In this document: positions 32,533 to 40,918 of the stretch, one piece after another | Layout of the letters: each line of letters begins with the position of its first letter | Position numbering within the stretch: the first letter of the stretch is position 1 | NCBI RefSeq assembly: GCF_042747725.1 | Contig: NZ_JBHZGO010000099.1 | Location: 56,068 to 120,067 of the forward strand | Direction of reading: 5' to 3' | Source of the DNA: FACHB-T130 sp042747725 | GTDB lineage: Bacteria; Cyanobacteriota; Cyanobacteriia; Cyanobacteriales; FACHB-T130 | Length of the DNA stretch: 64,000 nucleotides | Made by a program: the position numbers and the translations under genes | The notes under the pieces: model-generated | What the model was told of the DNA's origin: nothing | Databases searched by the model: none | What the model saw: only the letters and a program-made list of their open reading frames with translations

Positions 32533-35500
32533 TTACGTCGGATTGCATAGATGAGATTCGCTCCGATTCACATTTTGATTAGTTTTCAGATAATCACGCA
32601 AGCGATCGCATCCTCGCGTCAGTAAGTTATCTAAATCCAAATTCCATAACCTGACGCCGCTATCTTCACTTCCACTAATCAATGTGCCATCTGGACTAAA
32701 ACTGATGCTACTAATCTTTCCGGAATGTCCAAGAAGTGTTTTGATCGGGGTGGCATCGGCAATATTCCAAAGTTTAATCGTGTTATCAGCACTGCCCGAA
32801 ACCAACACTCGTCCATCTCGACTGAAACTAATACTTGTCACTCCGTCACTATGTCCTGCAAGCGTATTGATCGGGGTGCCGTCTGCGACTTTCCAAAGCT
32901 TAATCGTGTTGTCCCAACTTGCGGTTGCAAGAATTTTGCCATCGGGACTGAAGGCAACAGATGAAATTGCTAAGCCATGCCCCTGCAAATTTTTTACAGG
33001 CATTCCTTCTGCATTTTTTTTAGTTCCTATATTCCATAGTTTCACAGTATTATCAGCGCTGCCAGAAGCCAGAAATTGGCTATCAGGACTGAAACTGACA
33101 CTGTTTACCGCATCGCTATGTCCCCTTAATGTTTGGATTAATGTGCCATCTGCTACACGCCACAGCTTGATCTTTTGGTCGGCACTACCAGAAGCCAACA
33201 GTTGACCATCCTGACTGAAACTGATGCTAGTCACCCCATCAGTATGTCCTGTCAATGTTTGAATTAAAGTCCCATCGCGCCACAGCTTAATTGTTTTATC
33301 AGCACTGGCAGAAGCCAGTAGGGGCGAGGTTTTCCCACCTTTACTATCAGGACTCCAAGCGACAGCGGTAATGGTAGATTGATGTCCGCTCAGGGTTTTA
33401 ATTAACGCTTTCCCGGTGATGCCATCTCGACGCCAAAGTTGGATTGTTTCATCCCAACCCGCAGCAGCAAACATCTTGCCATCGGGACTGAAACTCACAC
33501 TATAAACGCCACCCTCGGATGTTGTTTTCATATTATTAATGGTCCAGATTCTAACAGTTTTGTCTGCACCAGCAGAAGCCAATAGGGGCGTATCCCGCTT
33601 CTTAGCATCAGGACTAAAACTTACACTCAAAACTTCTGCGCCATGCGCTTTTATGGTTTTTACAAGTGTTGCTTCTGGACTAGATTTAGTATCTATGCTC
33701 CACATTTTTACGGTACCATCAGCACTAGCAGAAGCTAAGAGTTGACCGTCGGCGCTAAAACTAATGCTATTGACTTGATTAGTGTGACCTTCAATAGTTT
33801 GCAATAATTTGCCGTCAGCATTCCAAAGCTTTATCGTGTTGTCACCACTGGCAGAGGCGAGGATATTTTGAGAGGAGAACGCGACATGAGTAACGCGATC
33901 GCTATGTCCTGTAAAACTTTTAATTAACGTGCCATCGCTGCGCCACAGTTTGATTGTTTTATCTTCACCGGCAGAAGCGAGAATCTTGCCATCTGGACTA
34001 AAACTCACACCCCAAACCCAACCAGCGTGTCCGTTCAATGTTTTGAATAAAGTGCCATCAAGACGCCACAGTTTCACCGTTTTGTCACGGCTAGCAGATG
34101 CTAAAAACTGACCATCTGGGCTAAAACTGATACTTGTTACCCAATCTCCATGTCCGGTGAATGTTTGCAGTAATGTGCCATCAAGACGCCAGAGTTTGAT
34201 AGTTTTATCGGCGCTAGCAGAAGCAATCAAATTACCATCTAGGCTAAAAGCGACACTGATAACCCTCTCTTTGTGTTCTAAAGATTTGATTAACGTGCCA
34301 TCTCGACGCCAAAGCTTCACCGTATTGTCATCGCTAGCAGAAGCCAGAAAATTCCCATCGGGACTGAAAGTAACGCTATTCACTTTTTGAGTGTGTTGCT
34401 GCAAGCGATCGCTCTCTTGCGTTTCCTCAACCGCTTGTCCTAAAGTCGCTACCGTTCTCACTTTGGTAACTTCAGGTGCAGAAATTTGCTTGAGTTGTTG
34501 CCCCGCTTTAACACCGGCAATCAACGCTTCTAATTGCTGATTTGATAATAAAAGTGCTTCCGATGATGCATTTAATGCCTCAATTTCCCGCACCTGCGCC
34601 GCTTGTTTTTGCCCAAAAGCCAAGCCGCCGAAACCAAAAGCAGCAAGTCCTAAGACACTAATCGCTACAACAGCAGCTTGAGCCTGTCTCAGTCTTCTTT
34701 TTGCCTGTAATTGTTGCTGATGTCTTTCTTCTAGACAAGCTTCAATAAATCGCTGTACATCTGAAGATAACTCATCCGTGTACTTGATATAAATTTCTTC
34801 GGCTTCCGCTAGCCGGACTCCTCGCAGTAAAAAATCAGATTGTTGACCACTTTGCTGCCATATTTGAGCTGCTTGCTCAATCTGGCGTTCTTGTCGCAAT
34901 CGCTCCCGATTTTCCTCCAACCACCAGCGCAATGTTGACCAGTGGCGGATTAAAATTTCATGGGCAACTTCTACAGTTACTTCCTGTTTCAATAATTGTA
35001 AAGAAGTTGCATCTAAAGTCTCTGGTGCTTCGCCCCGACTTTGCGCGATCGCATCCGCATCGTCCTCCAAGTCGATCGCAACCAGCTTGGCATTCGTCAA
35101 GACTTGCAGCGTTCTCTCCACTAAGATTGCTGGATATTTCTCCACCACTAAATCTGATTTAAATACCCGCCGTCGAGTATCTTCTGTTCCTTCTCCCAGC
35201 TGAGTTAACGACAAGAAAATCCAGCGAGCGCAACCTTGAGCCTCCGGGTCTAAACTATCGTAAACTGCTTGTGCTTTTCGCTCTAAAGCTCCTTTGAGTC
35301 CACCAATTTTCTGAAAATAAGCTTGTAGCGTTAATTCACCCGCATGACGGTGTTCCCACAACTGCTCTAAAACAAATTCTAGTAAAGGTAAATCGCCTGC
35401 ACTCGCGTGGGGGGAACCGCTGCCATACAACTCCTGACATAAAACTTCAACCAAATCTGCTTCTACTTTTAAGCCGACTTTTTCCGCTGGATTAACAATA

Positions 35501-37791
35501 ACGCGGCGATAGTCGTCCTCCGTTAAACCGGGTGGAACCAATACGCTCGACTGCTGTAAAATTTTTGCGAGTGCCGGGACTTCTAAACAAGCGGCGATGA
35601 AGTCTACCCGCAACGTGAGGATCAGCTTAAAGCGATCGCCTGCATAGTTCACCGCCCCCATCACCAATTCTAAAAAGCGCTCTGTGTCTTCGGTTGGAGC
35701 CAGCGTGAATAATTCCTCAAACTGATCCACCACCAAAACTACCATTGGCTCAGTTCGGCTACGCACCCAGTAAACAAAGCCTTCTACCCCCTGATACAAC
35801 ATTCCTTCTAGTTGCTGTTGTTGGTAGGCTTTTTCCCTGTCCGTACCGGGATCGACCAGCCGCCGCGCCAAATTTTCCAGGGGACGTGCGCCTGGTATTA
35901 GCTGCCGAATCCACCAGCGATCGCTTCCAGGTAGCTGTTTACCCTGCCGCAACTGAGCGATTAATCCCGCCTGCACCACCGAAGATTTACCGCTGCCAGA
36001 AGCGCCGACAACCGCCAAAAACGATCGGTGTGCCAGGTGGTTAATCAGTTGCTGCGTTAAATTTTCTCGACCGTAAAAGTATTGTGCATCTTCTTCCCCG
36101 AATGCTCTCAACCCCCGGTAAGGGCAGAGTCCTAAATCAAAACCTTCTGTTTGTTCAATGCCGCGCGATCGCGTATTTCCCGGAAAAACTTCAATGACGC
36201 CCTGTGCGCCTGATAGCCAAACCTGAAACGGAATGCCGCTTCCTGCCAAGGAAACTTGTAATTGAGTAATCCACCCGGCTGCTGTTAACCCAGTTGGTTG
36301 ATTAGCTGCAACTAAAGTATCAAGTAAAGCTTGGGCGAATTGTTCTGGGGCATCCGTTGGAGCGATCGCGGCGATGATACACTGTCCTTGCTCTGAGCCA
36401 ACTTGCAAATCTTCTACCCAATCTGAACAAGAGGATTGGTAATCTTCTCGGCTCCTCTGCTGGTATATCCCTTCCGGACAATCCAAAATGATAATGTGTT
36501 GAGTAACCGTAGAGTGACGTAGCTGTTGCCTCAACCAAGAACGACTCAGGCGAATATCATCTCCCAGTACCAACATCGCCTCCCCAGCTTCAGTTTCCTC
36601 AATGTGTCCGCGCAGATACAATAAAGCCGTTGTCGGTTCAGTTTCAAAGACAAAAGGCGATTCTCCGTTGGAGACACTACGCGATCGCAAGCACTTAGCG
36701 ATCGCTTCCCGTACATCCGATCCATCAGTTCCCCGTCGAGACCAGTATTCCAATTCAAAGCCACCCGCACCGCGTAGCACCTTGCTCAACGCAAGAGTAA
36801 TCTGATTGCTAGCCAGTCCCTCTACCACCAGTGCTTGTCGCGGATAGGGCGATGCCACACCCACGGGTTTAAGTCCCAGAATCAGTTCACCAACCCCTTC
36901 CACAATCCGCTTCGGCGTTTGTAGGGGATATTCTGGATGCAACTGACTTTCACCGCGACCGCGATGCTGCTGGTTAATCAACCGCAACTGCTGGTTCGTT
37001 TTATCTATATATTGCAGCGTCTGATAATAAACATATCGGTAAAGCCCATCCGCCTCAATGACGCCCTGTGCATCTGCCGCCTCACCCTGCAATCCCCGCA
37101 TTAAATAGTAGGTAAACACCCCATGCCCTAATTCTGGAAACTCCCAGGATTGTTGCGCTTGATCGCAAGACAGCAAAGCATAGAACCCTTTACTTTTTTG
37201 CGCCCGTTGTCGCAAAACTTCCACAAGTTGGGGTGTCGGATTGGGCAATGATTCTGCTTGTTCTCCTCTCGCCCCCCATAATGTCATGCCACCACTATGA
37301 CAAGCATCCAGCCACACTAGCTGCTGATGTGCGAGACTATTTCCCAACCCCTGCAACAGTTCCTGCAAAGATAAACCCGTACCGAGTAAATTGTCCTTCT
37401 GGGTATCGGCAAGACACAAAACCGCCTGCTGTCCGGACGCAGAAACTCCACCCCTAGACGGTTCTAGCATCCCGTGTCCCGAAAAATAAAACAGAATCGT
37501 ATCCTGTGGTTTAGCCGCCGCCGCAATTTGCTGCAAACTGGTACGAACCGATGCCAACTGGGGCAACTGGGCGGCAAAATCGTGATGAATTCTCACTTCC
37601 TTTTGCGGAAATCCCTGAGTTGCGCCTGCCAACGCATCTGCCAATCCCTGACAATCCACTGCGGAGTAGCGCAGAGAAGGTAATCGCTCATCCCGGTATT
37701 GATTTACTCCCACCAATAGCAACCAAAGTTTCGCTTGCCCAGTTTCTAAGGCAAGCGTTGAGCGACTGGTACCAACGCTGACTGGAGACAT
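32533..37791 (-). CDS. Orthocaspase - nSTAND NTPase - WD40 repeat protein
   Basis: 1752 residues. Residues ~22-270 are a peptidase C14 (caspase) domain with the His-Cys dyad: His106 in FYFSGHGM and Cys164 in LDACHSGG. Residues ~560-960 are a STAND/AAA NTPase: Walker A GASGSGKSS (~597) and Walker B VLVVDQFEELF (~688). A helical region and a possible transmembrane segment (~1045-1065, VVAISVLGLAAFGFGG) follow. The C-terminus (~1130-1735) has 14 WD40 repeats, enough for two seven-bladed propellers. Expected model: ligand sensing by the propellers, NTP-driven oligomerisation, and protease activation. Related proteins act in stress, cell death or phage defence; the trigger and target here are unknown. 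Confidence 0.95.
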   Translation of the reverse strand: MSPVSVGTSRSTLALETGQAKLWLLLVGVNQYRDERLPSLRYSAVDCQGLADALAGATQGFPQKEVRIHHDFAAQLPQLASVRTSLQQIAAAAKPQDTILFYFSGHGMLEPSRGGVSASGQQAVLCLADTQKDNLLGTGLSLQELLQGLGNSLAHQQLVWLDACHSGGMTLWGARGEQAESLPNPTPQLVEVLRQRAQKSKGFYALLSCDQAQQSWEFPELGHGVFTYYLMRGLQGEAADAQGVIEADGLYRYVYYQTLQYIDKTNQQLRLINQQHRGRGESQLHPEYPLQTPKRIVEGVGELILGLKPVGVASPYPRQALVVEGLASNQITLALSKVLRGAGGFELEYWSRRGTDGSDVREAIAKCLRSRSVSNGESPFVFETEPTTALLYLRGHIEETEAGEAMLVLGDDIRLSRSWLRQQLRHSTVTQHIIILDCPEGIYQQRSREDYQSSCSDWVEDLQVGSEQGQCIIAAIAPTDAPEQFAQALLDTLVAANQPTGLTAAGWITQLQVSLAGSGIPFQVWLSGAQGVIEVFPGNTRSRGIEQTEGFDLGLCPYRGLRAFGEEDAQYFYGRENLTQQLINHLAHRSFLAVVGASGSGKSSVVQAGLIAQLRQGKQLPGSDRWWIRQLIPGARPLENLARRLVDPGTDREKAYQQQQLEGMLYQGVEGFVYWVRSRTEPMVVLVVDQFEELFTLAPTEDTERFLELVMGAVNYAGDRFKLILTLRVDFIAACLEVPALAKILQQSSVLVPPGLTEDDYRRVIVNPAEKVGLKVEADLVEVLCQELYGSGSPHASAGDLPLLEFVLEQLWEHRHAGELTLQAYFQKIGGLKGALERKAQAVYDSLDPEAQGCARWIFLSLTQLGEGTEDTRRRVFKSDLVVEKYPAILVERTLQVLTNAKLVAIDLEDDADAIAQSRGEAPETLDATSLQLLKQEVTVEVAHEILIRHWSTLRWWLEENRERLRQERQIEQAAQIWQQSGQQSDFLLRGVRLAEAEEIYIKYTDELSSDVQRFIEACLEERHQQQLQAKRRLRQAQAAVVAISVLGLAAFGFGGLAFGQKQAAQVREIEALNASSEALLLSNQQLEALIAGVKAGQQLKQISAPEVTKVRTVATLGQAVEETQESDRLQQHTQKVNSVTFSPDGNFLASASDDNTVKLWRRDGTLIKSLEHKERVISVAFSLDGNLIASASADKTIKLWRLDGTLLQTFTGHGDWVTSISFSPDGQFLASASRDKTVKLWRLDGTLFKTLNGHAGWVWGVSFSPDGKILASAGEDKTIKLWRSDGTLIKSFTGHSDRVTHVAFSSQNILASASGDNTIKLWNADGKLLQTIEGHTNQVNSISFSADGQLLASASADGTVKMWSIDTKSSPEATLVKTIKAHGAEVLSVSFSPDAKKRDTPLLASAGADKTVRIWTINNMKTTSEGGVYSVSFSPDGKMFAAAGWDETIQLWRRDGITGKALIKTLSGHQSTITAVAWSPDSKGGKTSPLLASASADKTIKLWRDGTLIQTLTGHTDGVTSISFSQDGQLLASGSADQKIKLWRVADGTLIQTLRGHSDAVNSVSFSPDSQFLASGSADNTVKLWNIGTKKNAEGMPVKNLQGHGLAISSVAFSPDGKILATASWDNTIKLWKVADGTPINTLAGHSDGVTSISFSRDGRVLVSGSADNTIKLWNIADATPIKTLLGHSGKISSISFSPDGTLISGSEDSGVRLWNLDLDNLLTRGCDRLRDYLKTNQNVNRSESHLCNPT

Positions 37792-37841
37792 TTTTTTAGG
37801 GATTGGTAATTAGAAAAAAGTTTTAGCTACTCGTGAAGGCG

Positions 37842-37874
37842 AGATCCCCGACTTTTCCAAGAAGTCGGGGATCT
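37842..37874. repeat. AGATCCCCGACTT hairpin repeat
   Basis: 13-bp arms 37842-37854 and 37862-37874 with a 7-nt loop, 50 bp upstream of the caspase gene start. A degraded copy with the same flanks (CGTGAAGGCGA...TCGGGGATCTGAACC) lies at ~31823-31872. Confidence 0.75.
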
Positions 37875-38255
37875 GAACCGCTGGCATCTCACGACTCAAA
37901 TAGGATTGCTATAGATTCAGTTCTAGCACAGTCCGCTTTGTGGCTCAAGAAAACACCAACTGTGGCACTAATTGCAGTCATGACAACAAGCGATCGCGCA
38001 AGTATTTTTTTTTCTCCTGTAAATGATCGTGCATTCGGGTTTGAACCTCTTCATTCACTGAATAGGTTGACCTCTGTTGTTCTATGCAGAAAAATCGTAG
38101 GTTGGGTAGAGCGTAAGCGAAACGCAACAAACTGCTCAAAGGGAGCCAACACATCCGAGATTTGGATAGTCTTTCAGGGTTGACCTCTGTTGTTCTATGC
38201 AGTTTGAGCTAGGATGCTATCAGGAAAATTTTTAAATTTGCAATAATTATAAATA
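37875..38255. other. Intergenic repeats upstream of the caspase gene
   Basis: Includes a half-copy of the TAGGATTGCTATA terminus (~37903) and the dispersed repeat shared with 18660-18905 (38090-38185). A direct repeat, GGTTGACCTCTGTTGTTCTATGCAG, occurs at ~38066 and ~38179. No gene found; the caspase promoter must lie in the first part. Confidence 0.5.
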
Positions 38256-38259
38256 AAAA

Positions 38260-38286
38260 CAGCTTCCCCGACATGAGGAGAAGCTG
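38260..38286 (-). terminator. Terminator of the small secreted gene (copy 1)
   Basis: Read on the minus strand: CAGCTTCTCC, loop, GGGGAAGCTG, then TTTTTATTT. The gene at 38409-38630 ends 123 bp upstream. A second, similar terminator stands at 39062-39088 in the duplicated block. Confidence 0.8.
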
Positions 38287-38408
38287 CGATTCAGATGAAA
38301 CGTTTTATTTGCTTACATGAACGATGTTTTCCTAACGGAGTACAGGTGAGATCGTTAAGTTTTACCCCAATATCCGATTGCCCACCCCTGCTGAATTCCG
38401 CTGAGGAT

Positions 38409-38630
38409 TTAATGGAACCTAACCCGGCTAGCACCTCCTCTGTGTCTACCATTGGGTGCGCTTCGGTCTGCTGGTGCAGGTGCGACGAAACACGCGGATG
38501 AGCTTTCTGGTTTGGCAATTTGTGTCTGTCTTTCCGCAGCACAAGTAAAGTCTTGAGGTGCTGCAATTGGATTTACTAAACCTATAGCCAATGCTGTACT
38601 AGAAGCCACGATTAGGTAACGTTTCAACAT
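38409..38630 (-). CDS. Small secreted protein with DRSAPNGRHRGGASR tail
   Basis: 73 residues. MLKRYLIVASSTALAIGLVNPIAA is a signal peptide; the mature part has two Cys and ends with the motif APADRSAPNGRHRGGASR. This pattern, P-x-D-R-x-x-P-x-x-R-x-x-G-G-x-S, matches the tail of the protein at 32288-32497. The coding region and its terminator are partly duplicated and decayed at 39006-39290. Function unknown; a cell-surface or secreted peptide is likely. Confidence 0.7.
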   Translation of the reverse strand: MLKRYLIVASSTALAIGLVNPIAAPQDFTCAAERQTQIAKPESSSACFVAPAPADRSAPNGRHRGGASRVRFH

Positions 38631-38709
38631 AGCAGAAATACTCTAGCAATAACGCTGTTTTGCTTTAAAACCCTTTCCTTAACTACATAGGTTTGGCTTG
38701 CTTTTTGTA

Positions 38710-38753
38710 TGCACTGTCCTGATTCACCCGTTCAGGCTAATCAGGACAGTGCA
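38710..38753. repeat. 15-bp inverted repeat TGCACTGTCCTGATT
   Basis: Arms 38710-38724 and 38739-38753 with a 14-nt loop, in the spacer upstream of the small secreted gene. No T run on either side, so a repeat rather than a terminator is favoured. Confidence 0.6.
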
Positions 38754-39005
38754 ATTGTTAGCACGGATGCGCGTAGGACGGAGTCTGGCGCGAAGCGATC
38801 GCTTTGAGCCATACTTGGATTTCTTTGTAGCTACAGAAACCTTCTGGATATGCGTAATTCTTCTCGTAGTTTGGCTTCTACTGGCGGGGGGAATTCCTTT
38901 TTTCGTCCTGGGCTGATTTGGATATTTAATAGTTGTGCTAACCTGCTCAGTATTCCCAAAAGCCATCAGGATACCTATGCAGCATTATTTTCGGTAATCT
39001 ATATT

Positions 39006-39290
39006 AGCTAGGATGCTATTAGGGAAATTTAAACTTTATTTTAAAGACTTAGAAATAAAAACAGCTTCTCCAACATGAGGAGAAGCTGCGATTCATAGGA
39101 AATATTTTTACTAATTTAGATTGACGGTTTTTTCCGAACAAAGTACAGGTGATAACGTTAAAATTTCCCCCAATATCCGACTGCCCACCACTGCTGAATT
39201 CCGCTGAAGATTTAATGGAACCTAACCAGGCTCAGTTAGCACCTGCTTTAAGTTTTGCATTAGCTGCGCTTTAATCTGCTAGTGAGGGTG
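39006..39290 (-). pseudogene. Decayed duplicate of the small secreted protein gene and its terminator
   Basis: Aligned to 38208-38480, this block keeps AGCTAGGATGCTAT, the AAAAACAGCTTCTCC hairpin, GAATTCCGCTGA and GATTTAATGGAACCTAACC in order. The coding part now reads APSLAD, then stop, then SAANAKLKAGAN and stop, so the tail motif is lost. The 5' half of the gene is missing. It is a relic of a tandem duplication. Confidence 0.75.
39062..39088 (-). terminator. Terminator of the duplicated block (copy 2)
   Basis: Perfect CAGCTTCTCC / GGAGAAGCTG stem on the minus strand followed by TTTTTATTT. The hairpin is better preserved than the pseudogene it follows. Confidence 0.75.
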
Positions 39291-39326
39291 CAAATCTCCA
39301 GTTCCCAAACTGCCTTATTTGCGAGG

Positions 39327-39785
39327 CTACTTGGCGTTCATGTAGCGAATAATCCAATAACTAATTGAAAGAGATAAAAGGGCAATCCCCAACCCAATTA
39401 TATCAACTCCTGATGTTTTTTCTAAATCTAGAATGATAATTTTTCGAGCAACGGCGATTAAAGAAGTAACAATTACTAACTCAACTTGAATAACGTGTTT
39501 TTTTAGATAGGCAGTGATATTTTCTAAAATTTCAAGAGCAATTAAAACATTCAAAAACAGTCCGAATATTTTGAATAATGTTTTCGTGAAAGGCTCATCT
39601 GGTTGACCAGTTAGCATTTCTACCAAAACAACTCCTAGATTCCAAATTGCTACCAGGATAACTAAGATCATAGCAACTGAAAGAACCTTAGAAACAATGC
39701 CCTCTATCTTTTCCAGCCCGTGCAGGAAGTTTTCATCTTTGAAAGCTGCTCTAATTTGTTTTGTTAACCTCTTGCTTATCCACAT
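39327..39785 (-). CDS. PsiE-family phosphate-starvation-inducible membrane protein
   Basis: 152 residues with four hydrophobic helices (~35-60, ~70-90, ~100-120, ~128-148) and the conserved EILENITAYLKKH and VELVIVTSLIAVARKIIILD segments of PsiE. In E. coli psiE responds to phosphate and cAMP; the protein's function is not known. It follows nrtD on the same strand but after a terminator, so it is probably not in the nitrate operon. Confidence 0.88.
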   Translation of the reverse strand: MWISKRLTKQIRAAFKDENFLHGLEKIEGIVSKVLSVAMILVILVAIWNLGVVLVEMLTGQPDEPFTKTLFKIFGLFLNVLIALEILENITAYLKKHVIQVELVIVTSLIAVARKIIILDLEKTSGVDIIGLGIALLSLSISYWIIRYMNAK

Positions 39786-39860
39786 TTTGCCAATCTCTTT
39801 TTATAGACACACCATTCAGATTATTTTAAAACCGTTAGTATTTTTTATACTTAACGCGGT

Positions 39861-39906
39861 AAAAGGCAAAAGGAAAAAAGATGCGTTATTTTTCCTTTTG
39901 CCTTTT
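39861..39906 (-). terminator. Terminator of the nrtABCD operon
   Basis: 18-bp perfect stem: 39861-39878 with 39889-39906, loop of 10 nt, T/A-rich. It begins within 4 bp of the nrtD stop codon. Confidence 0.8.
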
Positions 39907-39909
39907 GCT

Positions 39910-40764
39910 TTATTCGTCGTGAGCAAAGCGATTGTAGAGGAAATCCAAAGCGCGATTTCGCAGTTTGTAGTATTGCGGATCTTCCATAATTCGGGCGCGA
40001 TCGCGCGGACGTGGAAAAGGAATTTCCATCACCTCGCCAATCTTAGCATGAGGGCCATTCGTCATCATTACTAAGCGATCTGATAAAAACAAAGCCTCAT
40101 CAATATCGTGAGTAATCATTAATACAGTCGCTCGGTTGTCGTTCCAAATTTTCAGCAATTCTTCCTGTAATTCTTCCTTAGTAATTGCATCCAACGCTCC
40201 AAAAGGTTCATCTAGAATTAAGACTTGGGGACGAATCGCCAAAGCACGGGCAATACTCACCCGCTGTTTCATCCCGCCGGATAGTTGGGGCGGCTTTTTG
40301 TCAGCAGCTTCTGTGAGTCCCACCATTGCTAAATGGTCTCTTACAATCGCCCTTTTTTCAGCTTCCGGCTTATTAGGATAAACTGCGTTAACTGCTAGGT
40401 AAATATTTTCAAAAGCAGTCCGCCAAGGCAACAAAGCGTAATTTTGGAATACTACCATGCGGTCTGGCCCCGGTTGGGTGATGCGCTTAGAGCCAACCCG
40501 CACCTCGCCGCTGCTGGGCGTACTAAAACCCGACACCATATTTAGCAGCGTTGATTTGCCACACCCAGAGTGACCGATGATACAGATAAACTCGCCTTGC
40601 TGTACGGTGAGGTTAACGTCTTCCAGCACCGTGTAAGAACCTTTTGGCGTTGGATAAACTTTGGAGACATTTTCAATCACCAAAAATGGAGAACTAGGAT
40701 TTTGAGTTTTGAGTTTTGAGTTTTGAGTGAAAGAAGTTGGAGTTTGAAAGTTAAAAGCTTGCAT
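39910..40764 (-). CDS. nrtD: Nitrate/nitrite ABC transporter ATP-binding subunit NrtD
   Basis: 284 residues. ABC ATPase with Walker A (IGHSGCGKSTLL), signature LSGGMKQRVSIARAL, Walker B VLILDEPFGALD and an H-loop in MITHDIDEA. It energises nitrate/nitrite import together with NrtC at the cytoplasmic face. Residues ~13-23 (TQNSKLKTQNP) come from four TTTTGAG heptamers read in reverse and are not part of the family core. It is the last gene of the operon, followed by a terminator. Confidence 0.95.
   Translation of the reverse strand: MQAFNFQTPTSFTQNSKLKTQNPSSPFLVIENVSKVYPTPKGSYTVLEDVNLTVQQGEFICIIGHSGCGKSTLLNMVSGFSTPSSGEVRVGSKRITQPGPDRMVVFQNYALLPWRTAFENIYLAVNAVYPNKPEAEKRAIVRDHLAMVGLTEAADKKPPQLSGGMKQRVSIARALAIRPQVLILDEPFGALDAITKEELQEELLKIWNDNRATVLMITHDIDEALFLSDRLVMMTNGPHAKIGEVMEIPFPRPRDRARIMEDPQYYKLRNRALDFLYNRFAHDE
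40700..40727. repeat. Four TTTTGAG heptamers translated in nrtD
   Basis: (TTTTGAG)x4 at the nrtD 5' end, in frame. A multiple of four heptamers is 28 nt, so a gain or loss of one unit would shift the frame. Confidence 0.85.
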
Positions 40765-40918
40765 GGCTGTAGAGAGGGTAAATAAACTGTGGGAGCAAAA
40801 TTGGGCGATTAGAAATCGCGGCTACACGAGACTTTACCTACTTTCGCAAGTTTTAAATTCAGTCCGCGTAAGCGGTGTTTGTATAGCCGCGAATTACATT
40901 CGCCGGGGTTTCTGTTAA

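Noticed and set aside
32684..34390. Long + strand ORFs opposite the WD40 region
   Set aside because: They are antisense shadows produced by the repeating WD40 codons.
37833..38183. 116-codon + strand ORF upstream of the caspase gene
   Set aside because: It is built from palindromic repeat sequence, lacks an RBS, and shows no protein-like composition.
38698..38916. 72-codon + strand ORF with a hydrophobic stretch
   Set aside because: It begins inside an inverted repeat and has no RBS or recognisable family; a chance ORF is more likely.
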